From: Przewalskia tangutica
Taxonomy: Eukaryota > Streptophyta > Magnoliopsida > Solanales > Solanaceae
Length of the DNA: 64,000 nt
Assembly: GCA_029844215.1 (NCBI GenBank)
Contig: CM056730.1
Span: forward strand, 53,642,924-53,706,923
Reading direction: 5' to 3'
Shown here: piece after piece, positions 46,725-58,895 of the stretch
Layout of the letters: every line of letters begins with the position of its first letter
How positions within the stretch are numbered: the first letter of the stretch is position 1
Program-made: the position numbers and the translations under genes
Notes under the pieces: generated by a model
What the model saw: only the letters and a program-made list of their open reading frames with translations
Told to the model about the DNA's origin: nothing
Database searches by the model: none

Positions 46725-48270
46725 TCACGGTTGCCTTACTAAAGTCATTAATAACAAGTATTGATTTTTCTTAAATTCCAAAGTAAGGAACTTATTTTCT
46801 AAAAGAACAGAGACTTGAGAATTTGAAGTATGTCGGTTTAAAGGAAAGGCATGTTTTTGTCTTAAGATGGTTTAAAAAGAAGTATGGAAATTGTTTGGGT
46901 TTACTTAACAAGATAGTTACTCTATTTTGATGCTACGGGTATCGCGTGACCGTTTGTGAAAGAAATGGATCTTTTTAAAGAGACTAAAGCATGTAATACC
47001 TTGGGGTTAAAACCTGGACTTGTTGACATGAAATGAAAGTACCTTGTGTGAGTAATTTGCCTATGTTTTGTGATAGCCTTGTAATACTTTCTTGTTGGCT
47101 TGATAAATTGAACATGTTGTGATACTACGTGTGTTAGTATCTTCTGATGTTTGTGTAAAGAGGTTACTCTTGTTATGCTTATGTTGTTTGACGATAAGTC
47201 GTTGTGTTCGATTCTTGTGATGTTTGTGTAAGGAGGTTATTCTTGTTGGGCTTACGTCGTTTAACGATAAGCCGTTGTGATGATGTTATACCACTCACCT
47301 CTTGACATGATAATACCGGGGGTTAAGCTGCCCCCCGATGCGAGGAATACCTCATGCGGGTCCCGGGGACCTATGCGGAGCTACGGGAGTTCTAGGGTAG
47401 TGTGCGAGGAATACCTCATGCGGTCTATGTGGCCATGCGGACTACGAGAGTCCAGGACGATGCCGAGGATTAGCTACCCTCGATGCGAGGAATACCTCAT
47501 GCGGGCCTAAGGTGGCCTATGCGGACTGCGGGAGTCCAGGATTAGGCACGCATAATGATACTATGGGCGATTGGCCTTGCTTCGATCATTCGCGGCCTAG
47601 AAAAGACCAGTTACATTATACCTATTATTGCTCTTGTTTGTGATGTGGCACTAGGTGCGGTTAACTTGGTTGTTTCATACATATTTGTGAGTTGGTTTTT
47701 ATAGTTATATTTGAGTGATGACCTTGAGGGCGTGAGTCCCTGACTTGACATGACTGCTTACATATTTCTGATCGTATATTGGTTATCATATATGTCTCCT
47801 GTTTTATATAGACTATTATGATTTCACTTACAGTATTTTCAGTTTCACATACTCGGTACTTTTGTTATCGATCCCGCCCGGGCTGCGTTCATGCCGCGAG
47901 GTTGAGGTACGTAACTGGCGATCCGCTCTTAGGATCACTGTTGATTCTGAAAGCTCCATTTCTCGGAGGCTTTGTCTTTGGTATAGTCCTGTCATTGTAG
48001 GTACTTGTACATTCGTGGGTATGGCGGCCCCTGTCCGTCATAGTTGTGGTTACATTCTTAAGTGCTGTAGTACTATTGTGGCGGGGTTCGTAAAGGATAT
48101 GCTTTTCAAGTTTATATATACATGCCGAAATGCGACATTTTTTTGGTTAGACTGTCCTTACTCTTTATTGTTCATGTCTTTATTTTTATATTCCGCTGGT
48201 TACTCTGATGTATATCTACTTGGGTGCCCGGGTAAGGCACCAGTCACGGGCCCGGGATCGGGTCGTGACA
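46725..48270 (+). repeat. Truncated family A-like LTR, fragment F
   Basis: 3' part of a divergent family A LTR with GCGG-rich repeat units (about 47325-47530), the GCCCGGGC variant and a clean GGCACCAGTCACGGGCC terminus ending GTCGTGACA at 48270. Its 5' half is missing. No primer site follows; instead P gag-pol sequence starts, so F would be a 3' LTR inserted in P. Confidence 0.82.
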
Positions 48271-48374
48271 CGATCTAGCGATCCTTGAACGCGTTTATGC
48301 CATGGCGATGAAGCGCGACGAGGATCGCCACCATATGTTATCCGCAGTACATTATCGGTCTTTTTCTATGATGT
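48271..48374 (+). pseudogene. P gag-pol linker fragment upstream of the D insertion
   Basis: 104 bp between F and D. Its end reads, in the frame that continues after D, IRSTLSVFFYDV, which joins directly to YALIDPGST in P protease. Another frame earlier reads YAM.., resembling the Tyr-Ala start of the linker in related pol proteins, implying a frame break near 48320. The rest of the P 5' half is not in the window. Confidence 0.75.
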
Positions 48375-49041
48375 TGTTATACCCCGTAGTTCCAGGGTAT
48401 GTATGCGAGGACGTACGTACGAGAATCTGACGAAAGGTGGAAAGGAAGAAAGAGGCGATTTTTCCACGGAAAAGTTTCCGGTTTTTGTGAAGGAAAGAGG
48501 TTCGTTAATGGGAATTGGATTCCCAGTTTGGTATTCGGACTTCTGGAATATTAGAGAATTATGGAATTTTATTTTGGAAATGGTCACGTGGGGCCCACGG
48601 GAGAAATTCTGATTTTGTAGCCCGCTTTGATTTTGAGATTTTGGCGTTTTGGATATTTTGGAAGACGAAATATTTTGGGCGAATCGGGCGACACGTGTCA
48701 CCCCACGTGGCACCTTTGGGCGAATTATGTTTGTGCACAACACCGGTTAGAGTCGTTTTTAATGAAACGTTTTCCACGACTTTCGTAGGGAATTTAGGCT
48801 ATGTCATTTAGTATTTTGCGGATTTTTCCGAGAGGCGGAACATGTTGGACCAACGAGAGCGGCGACTGCACCTCGTTGGTGGGCAAAGTGGGCGGTTCTT
48901 GGGCGAAAAGTGGGTGTCAAGTGGTAGATATTTTGGTAGATATTTTGTGTGCAAGTTGGCTAGGTACACATGGGTGAATCTTGGCCTACACTTGCCTAAC
49001 ACTTGGTGTAATCTTGGCCATTGGTTGGCTTTCACTTGACC

Positions 49042-49049
49042 TATAAATA
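49042..49049 (+). promoter_or_regulatory. Putative LTR TATA box, D 5' LTR
   Basis: TATAAATA after CTTGACC; the 3' LTR copy is at 54714-54721. Confidence 0.6.
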
Positions 49050-51023
49050 CCACTCCTTTGAAGACTAATTCATTCACAAATTGCCTAAGTCTTGAGAGCC
49101 TTCCTCCCTTTTCGTGAGGCCCTTGGCGAGAGTCCCCACAGTGGGGTAGGCCGAGGGTAGACACCCTCGCTGTGGTGTGGCCGTGGGGTACCCACTGCCT
49201 AGTTGCTTTCGTATAATACCCCTTTTGTGGTATAGAAATACTCTCCAGTATTGTTATAATGCCCATATACCTTAGTAGTATACCTTGTTGTATTCTAAGG
49301 TTCTACCTATACGAAAAGCACAGACATACTCTTATACTTCCCGTCAGTCAAAAAACCGAACCCCTATGAAAATCTCCATAGTCAGTTGGAGTATTGTGTA
49401 GAAGTTGGTTAGAACTTCTAAGGGGGTTTAGAGCGGGTTGGGCGCTCGGAGTTGGAGCTAAGCGATTGCCCGGGATCGACTTTATGCTTGGATAATTATG
49501 GGCTTATCGAGGTAATTATCTTGTCCTATTGTAATTGGATATTACATGTTGTAGGAGTATATAGTTGAAGTATACTATATATAGTCTTGGGTGTATTCTG
49601 ATGAACTTGTGTAGTAGTCAGTGGAGTAGAATTGTACGTTAGGGTTAGGCGTATAACCCCCGGTTGGCTTGATGGCGGCCCAGATAGAGGAGGAGATTTC
49701 TGTTGTTGCGGGAGAGTCTTTGTCGAATTTTACGTAGAATGTTCTACGATGTTAATAAGCGCGCTTGTGGCCTTATAGGTTGAAGTACTACGTGTGGCGC
49801 GTTACTTGGCAAGGAGTGGCGGCTGAGGTACTTTCGGAGCATTTTGCTATTAGTCGATAATCGTCGCGAGGTATGTGAACCTCTTCCTATCTCTCCTAGC
49901 ATGATATGTGTGAACTATGTAGTACGGTAGACGTACATGTGTGAATTGTATTTGATTGTTGTAAAACATAAAGTGTTATAACGGCTTTATGGGAAGTTGG
50001 TTATAACAGCTTTATGTAGGTAAGAAAAAGGGTTGTGGTTCTTAAAGATAATCGATTTGACTTATAAGCGGCAGGGCGTTATAATAAAACTTGAAGTATT
50101 TCAAAAGATTTATGAATCGTTTTGAAAGAAGTGTAGTATGGTGTTTTGAAAACTTAAGAGTTATACTAGCTTTATGGGAAGTTAGGTATAACGGCTTAAG
50201 AATGGTTTACTGATGTTAGAAGTTAAGAGACTTGATCTTATAAGATAAGAGACTTAACTTATTTGTTTTAATGTGAATGATTGTGTGAAACCTCATTCGT
50301 GAGTAATGAGTACTTGGTTTTATTTAAAGATAATGTTTCTTGATTTGGAAATCGAGAATGTGTATCGACAGGACCAACTGCAGCGTTAATAAAGGAAAAT
50401 GTATTGAATAATGATGTATCGTATTAAAACCGGTAGAAACCTCCATCTGCATAGAAACTAAGATGAGACAAAATGATATTACATTTTCTAGATCATATTT
50501 CTTTGTAATAAGAATGTTGTAAACAAGAATAACCTACTCATGTGAGACATTTATTACTCAATTGTTCTAAAAGAAATCAAGTGATTAAGTTTATGAACTA
50601 TGAAACCATTTGAAAATGAGAAGCTTGAGTAATTGAAACTAGGCAAACTGGAACTTAGGAAAAAGAATGTTGTTACTGGATTTTGAAAAGGAATGTGGGT
50701 TGGTCATTCTAATACTACGTATCGGGTGACTCGATAAAAGTAATGGATCTCCTTTAAAGAATTTAACGTACGTAGTACTTTAGGGTTAAAAACCGGATTT
50801 TGTCATAAAATGAAGTACTTTGAGTTGTGGATAACTTTCATATGCTTATTGTTGTGAAAAATGCCTGTGCTGGTTGTGATAGCCTTTGTTGTGCAAAACG
50901 TTGTATTCTTTGTGTTACCGCGTCTCGATGGAGGTCGGTTGGTAGTTGAGAACTTACTTGGGCGTGTCGGCATTGTGGAGAAATTCCGCAGTGCGTTCTG
51001 TTGATAGTATTATTGTTGTTAAT

Positions 51024-51268
51024 CGCTTTGGACATCGACACGATCGTAGCGCGCGGGTATGTTTCCATTTTGATTATCGTCTTGTGATTTCCCTTTGGAC
51101 ATCTCGACCGTCGTAGCGCCGCGAGTATCGTCCATTTGGAATCTTTGTCTATTGTTTCCCTTTGGACATCGACCCGTCGTAGCGCGCAGTATCGTCCATT
51201 TGGAATGTTGCCTTATTGTTTCCACTTTGGACATCACGGCCGTCGTAGCGCGAGTATCGTCCATTTGG
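51024..51268 (+). repeat. About four tandem ~65-bp units in D LTR
   Basis: Each unit contains TTTGGACATC, GTCGTAGCGC and AGTATCGTCCATTTGGA and is rich in CpG. The matching array in the 3' LTR is 56707-56950. Units differ mainly around CCGTCG and GCGCCGC. Confidence 0.85.
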
Positions 51269-51939
51269 ATTGTTATCTAGTTTATTATCGTTGCATCATG
51301 GACATGTCTACCGTCTGCGATATTCGGGCATGCGGCCATGATGCGAACATGATGGATGTTGTGGGCGTGAGACCCATAGTTATATTTGAGTGGTGACTTT
51401 GAGGCGTGAGTCACGACTTGGCTATACATGTTGTGAGCGTAGTTTGGTTATCATACATGTCTCCCGCTTTATATAGACTAGCATGATTTCATTTCTGATA
51501 TTTCTGATTTCACATACTTGGTACTGTTGTCTTGACCTCCTTGAAGCTGCGTTCATCTGCATGAGTAAAGGTACATCGATCGCCGATCCGCTTATAGGAT
51601 CACATTCGGCGTGTTGGGAAGCTCCGTTTCTCGGAGGCTTATCTTATTGGTATGTGTTCCTCGAGTTGTAGGTTCTTGTACATTCGGGGTATGGCGGGGC
51701 CCCGTCCGTCATAGTTGTTGTAAATCTTAAGTGCAGAAGCTGTTGTAGGCGGGAGTTTGTAAAAGGATAAGCGTCGGTATTTATGTTTATATGATGAAGG
51801 CAAGCTATTTTGGTTGGCTTTGTTTATTTATCATGTCTCTCATTTCATGTTTAAAGTTTTTATTTCCATTGGTTTTCTCGATGTTGTATCGCTAGGTGCA
51901 GGGTAAGGCACGATCCACGCCGGTTGGTCGTGACAAAAG

Positions 51940-51951
51940 TGGTATCGAAGC
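51940..51951 (+). other. Primer-binding site, altered iMet type (D)
   Basis: TGGTATCGAAGC, 4 bp after the LTR end; same kind of alteration as N1 and C. Confidence 0.75.
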
Positions 51952-52137
51952 GATTAATCCTCGGAAAGTGTCTACGAACCGTATCGGTAGAGTCTTGATT
52001 ATCGGTGTGTTGTGCACCACATCAATAATCGAGGAGGCTATAGGATATTTAGGATTGGTTTCTATTCTTCTCACTCGAGATCGTGCCTTAGAGGCGTGTT
52101 GTAAGTTGAACCCTCCGGAAATCCTTTCCCTTATTGT

Positions 52138-52580
52138 TATGCCTCGCGTAGGGGCAACAGAGCCCGGGAGGCAAAGCGGCCGAGGAGGCTGAGTAGAGTT
52201 CGGAGGGTGGCGAGGGCACAGGCCCAATCATTACCTTGGGTAGTGATTGATTCGGGGATTTCTGCGGCGTCAGCCCGGCGAGTTTAAGCACGCGGCGGCG
52301 GTTCCTCTGCGGCCATGATATTTGAACCTTGGTTCCACGGCCAGGAGCAGAGAATATAGATTGCAGAGACAACCTTGTTACTAGCTATGGATTTGGCTAC
52401 CGAGAGTACCGATGTATCGCGAGTCTTGATGACTACCTAAGAAAGGGATGTGCAAGAGTAATTCTTGATTGGGCTTGAGCATGGCACGTATGCGGGCTTA
52501 TGCGCGGCCGAAAGCGTAGAGATCGGCGGGTTAACCGGGGCGCGAGAAGAGGGCGGGCGTGAGGTCCTTGGTAACTTTCA
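52138..52580 (+). pseudogene. gag: Degenerate gag of D, core deleted
   Basis: Starts ATGCCTCGCG. A piece like LL.AMDLA (about 52375) is joined to one like the RVLDDYLRKG region of gag (about 52420-52460), so the capsid-like core is missing as in N1 and C. No zinc knuckle is visible before the shared module begins at about 52590. Stops in every frame. Confidence 0.65.
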
Positions 52581-52589
52581 AGGTGAGTA

Positions 52590-53090
52590 TACCTTAAGTG
52601 CTACGTTACGATAGCGATGTGTGAGTTGTGATTAGGAATCATGGTGGGTTAGCAGAGTAAGATTTTGGGGATAGAAGTGTGAGCCTTAGAGCTTTTACGC
52701 AAAGACCTTAGAGGTAAGGCCTCTCGAGAAAGGTGTAGTGTTTATGTTTGACTTATAGGAGTGCATAGTGCACGTGAGCTATGTTCGTGGGATAAGTCAC
52801 GAGTAGCGTGATTTGAAAGAAGGTAGTCGAACTAGGAAGACCGCTAGGTTTTCGTAATATGATTTGAGAAATTATTCCTTGGGGAGCTAGTGTTTTGCGC
52901 AATGCGGGTCGGGTTGAGGCCATGTTGCGGAGTCAACCCGCGGTAGGTTTGGTGGTGGTCGGTTGTGGTGGTCCCTCTTTGTGTTAGGGTCATGAGGTGT
53001 TAGGCCCATGTTTAGTTAGCTGCGTGCAAGTTCGTGGATGCGTTCGACGATGGTCGGGGCGATGAGGCGACTATCGTGTTCTTGATCGAA
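52590..53090 (+). other. Shared mid-module of D
   Basis: Same sequence class as 6760-7340. It includes GTGAGCCTTAGA, then AGACCGCTAGGTTTTCGTAA, then the GTCGGGTTGAGGCCATG core. The frame is broken here. Confidence 0.55.
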
Positions 53091-53099
53091 GTCGTTCCT

Positions 53100-53530
53100 C
53101 GGCGATGTTGATGTTATCGAAAAGGTTGTGAGGTTGCACGGTGCCTACCTTCACCTTATGAATGACGGTGGAGCCAGTGCGGTGTTTCTCTTCTGGGGTT
53201 TGTACGAGCGGGGCTAGGAACTTCGGGTGAGTCTCGTATCGCGTTCGCCTCGGGCGGTGTTTTGATTTGGGTATTGTGAGATCGTTGTCTCGGTTGAAGT
53301 GTTTAAGCTACCATTTCGGTGTTCGGATGTCGTCTTGTGGCGCCTTGTAGGCGAAATGCAAGTTGCGGTCGATTGGTTCGATGTTGGCGGGGTTCGATAG
53401 TTGGTTGAGCTTGTTCCGGTGTGGATAGTGTGAAGCTTGTCTAGAAAAGTTACGGCATTTCGGAGAATCGTGCGGATAATCGGCGGCACGCCAGAGTTGA
53501 GTTGACGGTCGGTCTTCTTGAAAGTACCAC
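53100..53530 (+). pseudogene. Integrase remnant of D
   Basis: GGTTGTGAGGTTGCACGGTG encodes the VVRLHG stretch found just before the second catalytic Asp region, followed downstream by a piece like VFGC..APCRRN.SC.RSIGSM (P: MAPYEALYG...SPIGWF) with frame errors, and a final NRR..RLE-like segment near 53480. Confidence 0.7.
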
Positions 53531-54015
53531 CGGACGAGTGTGTGAGTTTTGAAAGCGAAGAAACTTAGCGAGTTACTTTGGGCCTTTGTGAGTTCATGTG
53601 AAGAATAGGCGGGTTGCCTATATGTTAGCATTTGCCGTCCGACTTAGGAGGAAGGGCGTCCGGTCTTCGTATTGTTATGTTCGGAAAGTATCGAAGATCC
53701 ATCGAGAATGTTCCCGATTAATGATGACCACGTTAGAGATAGTAACCGAGTTTTGGATACTAAAGCGATGCTCGAAATATGGTAAAGTCAGTGTCTGGCG
53801 CTTGATGATCGCGTGCGGCCGGTACCATTTGTTGGGTCGTCGGGCCGGGCTCGCGACAAAGTGACAAAAGTAGTACTATTTGTGGTGATGTAGAGTGTTT
53901 CCTCGTGGACTTAGATGTAAGTTTTGCAGGTGTTTCCATGGCGGTGTGGCGAGGATTGTTCGTAAGTATAGTAGTGAAGACTATCTTGCACGTGTTCGTT
54001 TTGAGACTTAGAAGG

Positions 54016-54048
54016 AACATTCGGGACGAATGTTTCTAAGGGGAAGAA
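54016..54048 (+). other. Pre-PPT hairpin and polypurine tract, D
   Basis: Stem arms AACATTCG 54016-54023 and CGAATGTT 54027-54034; tract AAGGGGAAGAA 54038-54048 abuts the 3' LTR. Confidence 0.85.
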
Positions 54049-57000
54049 TGTTATACCCGTAGTTCCGGGGTATGTATGCGAGGGCGTGCGTGCGAGAATC
54101 TGACGAAAGATTGGAAAGGAAGAAAGAGGCGATTTTTCCACGGAAAAGTTTAGGTTTTGTGAAGGAAAGAGGTTCGTTAATGGGAATTGGATTCCCGGTT
54201 TGGTATTCGGACTTCTGGAATATTAGAGAATTATGGAATTTTATTTTGGAAATGGTCACGTGGGGCCACGGAGAAATTCTGATTTTGTGGGGCCGCTTTG
54301 ATTTTGAGATTTTGGCGTTTTGGATATTTTGGAAGACGAAATATTTTGGGCGAATCGGGGCGACGCGTGTCACCCCGTGTGGCACCTTTGGGCGAATTAT
54401 GTTTGTGCTGACACGGTTAGAGTCGTTTTCGGCGAAACGTTTTCCACGACTTTCGTAGGGAATTTAGGCTATGTCATTTAGTATTTTGCGGATTTTTAGA
54501 GAGGCGGAACATGTTGGACCAACGAGAGGCGGCTTGGCACCCTCTCGTTGGTGGGCAAAGTGGGCGGTTCTTGGGCGAAAAGTGGGTGTCAGTGGTAGAT
54601 ATTTTGGTAGATATTTTGTGTGCAAGTTGGCTAGGTACACATGGGTGAATCTTGGCCCTACACTTGCCTAACACTTGGTGTAATCTTGGCCATTGGTTGG
54701 CTTTCACTTGACCTATAAATACCACTCCCTTTGAAGACTAATTCATTCACAAATTGCCTAAGTCTTGAGAGCCTTCCCCTCCTTTTCGTGAGGCCCCTTG
54801 GCGAGAGTCCCCACTAGTGGGGTAGGCCGAGGGTAGACACCCCCTCGCTGTGGTGTGGCGTAGTGGGTACCCCACTGCCTAGTTGCTTTAGTATAATACC
54901 ACTTTTGTGGTATAGAAATACTCTCCAAGTATTGTTATAATGCCCATATACCTTAGCCGTATACCTTGTAGTATTCTAAGGTTATACCTATCTGAAAAGC
55001 CAGAAATACTATTATACTTCCGTCAGTCATGGCAGAAACCACAGGAAAATCTCCATAGTCAGTTGGAGTATTGTGTAGAAGTTGGTTAGAACTTCTAAGG
55101 GGTTTAGAGCGGGTTGGGCGCTCGGAGTTGGAGCTAAGCGATTGCCGGGATCGACTTTATGCTTGGATAATTATGGGCTTATCGAGGTAATTATCTTGTC
55201 CCTATTGTAATTGGATATTACATGTTGTAGGAGTATATAGTTGAAGTATACTATATATAGTCTTTGGTGTATTCTGATGAACTTGTGTAGTAGTGCAGTG
55301 GAGTAGAATTGTGCAGTTAGGGTTAGGCGTATAACCCCACGGTTGGCTTGATGGCGGCCAGATAGAGGAGGAGATTTACGCTGTTGCGGGGAGAGTCTTT
55401 GTCGAATTTTACGTAGAATGTTCTACGATGTTAATAAGCGCGCTTGTGGCCTTATAGGTTGAAGTACTACGTGTGGCGCGTTCTACTTGGCTTAAGGAGT
55501 AGCGAGCGGCGAGGTACTCGGAGCATTTTGCTATTAGTCGATAATCGTCGCGGTATGTGAACCTCTTCCTATCTCTCCTAGCATGATATGTGTGAACTAT
55601 GTAGTGCGGTGAGCGTCATGTGTGAATTGTATTTGATTGTTGTAAAACATAAAGTGTTATAACGGCTTTATGGGAAGTTGGTTATAACGACTTTATGTAG
55701 GTAAGAAAAATGGGTTGTGGTTCTTAAAGATAATCGATTTGACTTATAAGCGGCAGGCGTTATAATAAAACTTGAAGTATTTCAAAAGATTTATGAATCG
55801 TTTTGAAAGAAGTGTAGTATGGTGTTTTGAAAACTTAAGAGTTATACTAGCTTTATGGGAAGTTAGGTATAACGGCTTAGAATAGTTTCTTGATGTTAGA
55901 AGTTAAGAGACTTGATCTTATAAGATAAGAGACTTAACTTATTTGTTTTAATGTGAATGATTGTGTGAAACCTCATTCGTGAGTAATGAGTACTTGGTTT
56001 TATTTAAAGATAATGTTTCTTGATTTGGAAATCGAATGTGTATCGACAGGACCCTGCGGCGTTAATAAAGGAAAATGTATTGAATAATGATGTATCGTAT
56101 TAAAACCGGTAGAAACCTCCATCTGCATAGAAACTAAGATGAGACAAAATGATATTACATTTTCTAGATCATGCATTTCTTTGTAATAAGAATGTTGTAA
56201 ACAAGAATAACCTACTCTCATGTGAGACATTTATTACTCAATTGTTCTAAAAAGAAATCAAGTGATTAAGTTTATGAACTATGAAACCATTTGAAAATGA
56301 GAAGCTTGAGTAATTGAAACTAGGCAAACTGGAACTTAGGAAAAAGAATGTTGTTACTTGATTTTGAAAAGGAATGTGGGTTGGTCATTCTAATACTACG
56401 GGTATCGGGTGACTCTGATAAAAGTAATGGATCTCCTTTAAAGAATTTAACGTACGTAGTACTTTAGGGTTAAAACCCAGATTTTGTCATAAAATGAAGT
56501 ACTTTGAGTTGTGGATAACTTGCCTATGCTTATTGTTGTGAAACATGCTGCTTGTTGTGATAGCCTTTGTTGTGCAAAGCGTTGTATTCTTTGTGTTACC
56601 GCGTCTCGATGGAGGGTCGGTTGGTAGTTGAGAACTTACTTGGGCGTGTCGGCATTGACGGAGAAATTCCGCAGTGCGTTCGCTGATAGTATTATTGTTG
56701 TTGTCGCTTTGGACATCACGACACGATCGTGGCGGGTATGTTTCCATTTTGATTATCGTCTTGTGATTTCCCTTTGGACATCACGACCGTCGTAGCGCCG
56801 CGAGTATCGTCCATTTGGAATCTTTGTCCTATTGTTTCCCTTTGGACATACCGACCGTCGTAGCGCCGCAGTATCGTCCATTTGGAATGTTGCCTTATTG
56901 TTTCTTTGGACATCTTGACCGTCGTAGCGCCGCAGTATCGTCCATTTGGATTGTTATCTAGTTTATTATCGTTGCATCATGGACATGTCTACACCGTCTG

Positions 57001-57616
57001 ATGATTCAGGGCATGCGGCCGTGATGCGAACATGATGGATGTTGTGGGCGTGAGACCCGTAGTTATATTTAGTGGTGACTTTGAGGCGTGAGTCACGACT
57101 TGGCTTACATGTTGTGAGCGTAGTTTGGTTATCATACATGTCTCACCTTTATATAGACTAGCATGATTTCATTCTGATATTTACTGATTTCACATACTTG
57201 GTACTGTTATCTTGACCTCGCCCGGGCTGCGTTCATGCCGCAGTAAAGGTACATCGATCGCCGATCCGCTTATAGGATCACATTCGGCGTGTTGGGAAGC
57301 TCCGTTTCTCGGAGGCTTATCTTATTGGTATGTGTTCCACGAGTTGTAGGTTCTTGTACATTCGGGGTATGGCGGGGCCACTGTCCGTCATAGTTGTTGT
57401 AAATCTTAGAAGTGCATGCATTGTGGGCGGGAGTTTGTAAAAAGGATAAGCGTTGGGTATTTATGTTTATATGATGAAGGCAAGCTGTTTTGGTTGCTTT
57501 GTTTATTTATCATGTCTCATTTCATGTTTAAAGTTTTTATTTCATTGGTTTTCTCGATGTTGTATCGCTAGAATTGCAGGGTAAGGCACGATCCACGGGC
57601 CCGGTTAGTCGTGGCA
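54049..57616 (+). repeat. D 3' LTR (about 3568 bp)
   Basis: Nearly identical to the 5' LTR. Start reads TGTTATACCCGTAG (one C fewer). The end reads GTCGTGGCA instead of GTCGTGACA. TATA box at 54714-54721; tandem array at 56707-56950. Confidence 0.88.
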
Positions 57617-57618
57617 GA

Positions 57619-58137
57619 GATGTGTATGCTTTGATTGATCCAGGTTCCACATTGTCCTATATATCCCCTCTTGTTGCTAGTAGGATAGGGATAGAACCTG
57701 AGCCTATAGAACCATTCGAAGTAGCTACACCAGTGGGAGATTCAGTTATAGCTAGGCGTGTGTATAAGGATTGCTCGGTGGTGATATATAGCCGTCGTAC
57801 CTCAGCAGATTTGATAGAGTTGGATATGATCGACTTCGATGTTATTATGGATATGGATTGGTTGGCCTCTTGTTTTGCCAACGTTGATTGTCGTGAGAAG
57901 TTGGTTCGATTCCAGTTTCCAGACGAACCGGTTATTGAATGGAAAGGGAATACCGCATCGCCGAGGGGTAAGTTTATTTCATACCTCAAGTCAAGGAAGA
58001 TGGTTCAAAAGAGGTGTATTTATCACTTAGTTCGGGTACATGATACGGAGGCCGAGGTACCGGCCCTTCAGTCAGTTCCGATAGTCAGTGAGTTTTCGGA
58101 TATTTTCCCAGATGATCTCCCAAGTCTTCCTCCATAG
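57619..58137 (+). pseudogene. pol: P pol: aspartic protease segment
   Basis: Retropepsin-type protease that would cleave the polyprotein. The active-site motif reads ALIDPGSTLSYIS (DPGS in place of the commoner D[ST]G[AS], a variant found in plant chromoviruses). A second typical piece is the MDMDWLASCFANVDC region. The segment ends at a TAG (58135-58137) directly before REIDF, where related proteins continue in the same frame, so this is a single nonsense break. The open frame starts inside the D LTR only by chance. Confidence 0.85.
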
Positions 58138-58875
58138 CGGGAGATAGATTTCAGTATAGATATATTGCCAGGTACCCAACCTATATCCATTCCTCCTTAT
58201 AGAATGGCACCTGCAGAGTTGAAGGAGTTAAAGGAACAGTTGAGAGACCTATTAGAGAAGGGCTTCATTAGGCCTAGTGCATCTCCATGGGGTGCGCCGG
58301 TGTTATTCGTAAAGAAGAAGGATGGTTCGCTGCGGATGTGCATTGACTATAGGCAGCTGAATAAGGTGACCATCAAGAATAGGTATCCCCTTCCCAGGAT
58401 TGATGACTTGTTCGACCAGTTGCAGGGCGCTAAGTATTTCTCGAAGATAGACCTGCGATCCGGTTATCATCAGGTACGGGTTAGAGAGGCAGATATCCTG
58501 AAGACTGCGTTCAGGACCCGGTACGGACATTATGAGTTCAGGGTAATGTCGTTTGGGTTGACTAATTCTCCAGCAGTGTTCATGGACCTAATGAACCGGG
58601 TGTTCAAACCATTCTTGGATACATTTGTTATAGTATTCATTGATGATATCCTGGTATATTCTCGCTCGGAGGCGAGCACGCGGATCGGCGAGGGCGATGC
58701 CAGAGTCCTCGACGCCGTGATTGTATGCCAAATTTTGAAATGTGAGTTTTGGTTGGCCTCGGTGGCATTCTTGGGAATATTGCCGGGCGGATGGTATTGG
58801 GTGGATACTCGAAGATTGAGCGGTGAAGACATGGCGGGCCCACTACACCTGCGAGTCGCGATTTCCTCGGTCTAG
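58138..58875 (+). pseudogene. pol: P pol: reverse transcriptase segment
   Basis: RNA-dependent DNA polymerase. Same frame as the protease, after the stop. It shows IPPYRMAPAELKEL, SPWGAPVLFVKKKDGSLRMC, IDYRQLNKVTIKNRYPLPRI and FSKIDLRSGYHQ; the catalytic box is FIDDILVYS at about 58636-58662. From about 58664 to 58870 the sequence loses register several times (recognisable islands: LKCEFWLASVAFLG, VDTRR), and the frame ends at TAG 58873-58875. The patch is dense in CG-type alterations and may be read error. Confidence 0.88.
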
Positions 58876-58895
58876 CAAGGTATTATAGGAGGTTT

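Larger units (their letters stand above)
48375..51935 (+). repeat. D 5' LTR (3561 bp)
   Basis: TGTTATACCCCG to GGTCGTGACA. TATA box 49042-49049, leader motif GAGGTATGTGAACC at about 49868, a 65-bp tandem array at 51024-51268. The terminus reads GGCACGATCCACG, the altered form. Confidence 0.9.
48375..57618 (+). mobile_element. Element D: non-autonomous Ty3/gypsy element, family A
   Basis: 5' LTR 48375-51935, internal 51936-54048, 3' LTR 54049 to about 57616. It splits P exactly within codons for the protease N-terminus. GATGT precedes it (48370-48374) and recurs at 57619-57623; two extra bases at the 3' edge make the exact end uncertain by 2 bp. The element contains decayed gag, the shared module and an integrase remnant, and is heavily altered in CAG/CTG contexts. 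Confidence 0.88.
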
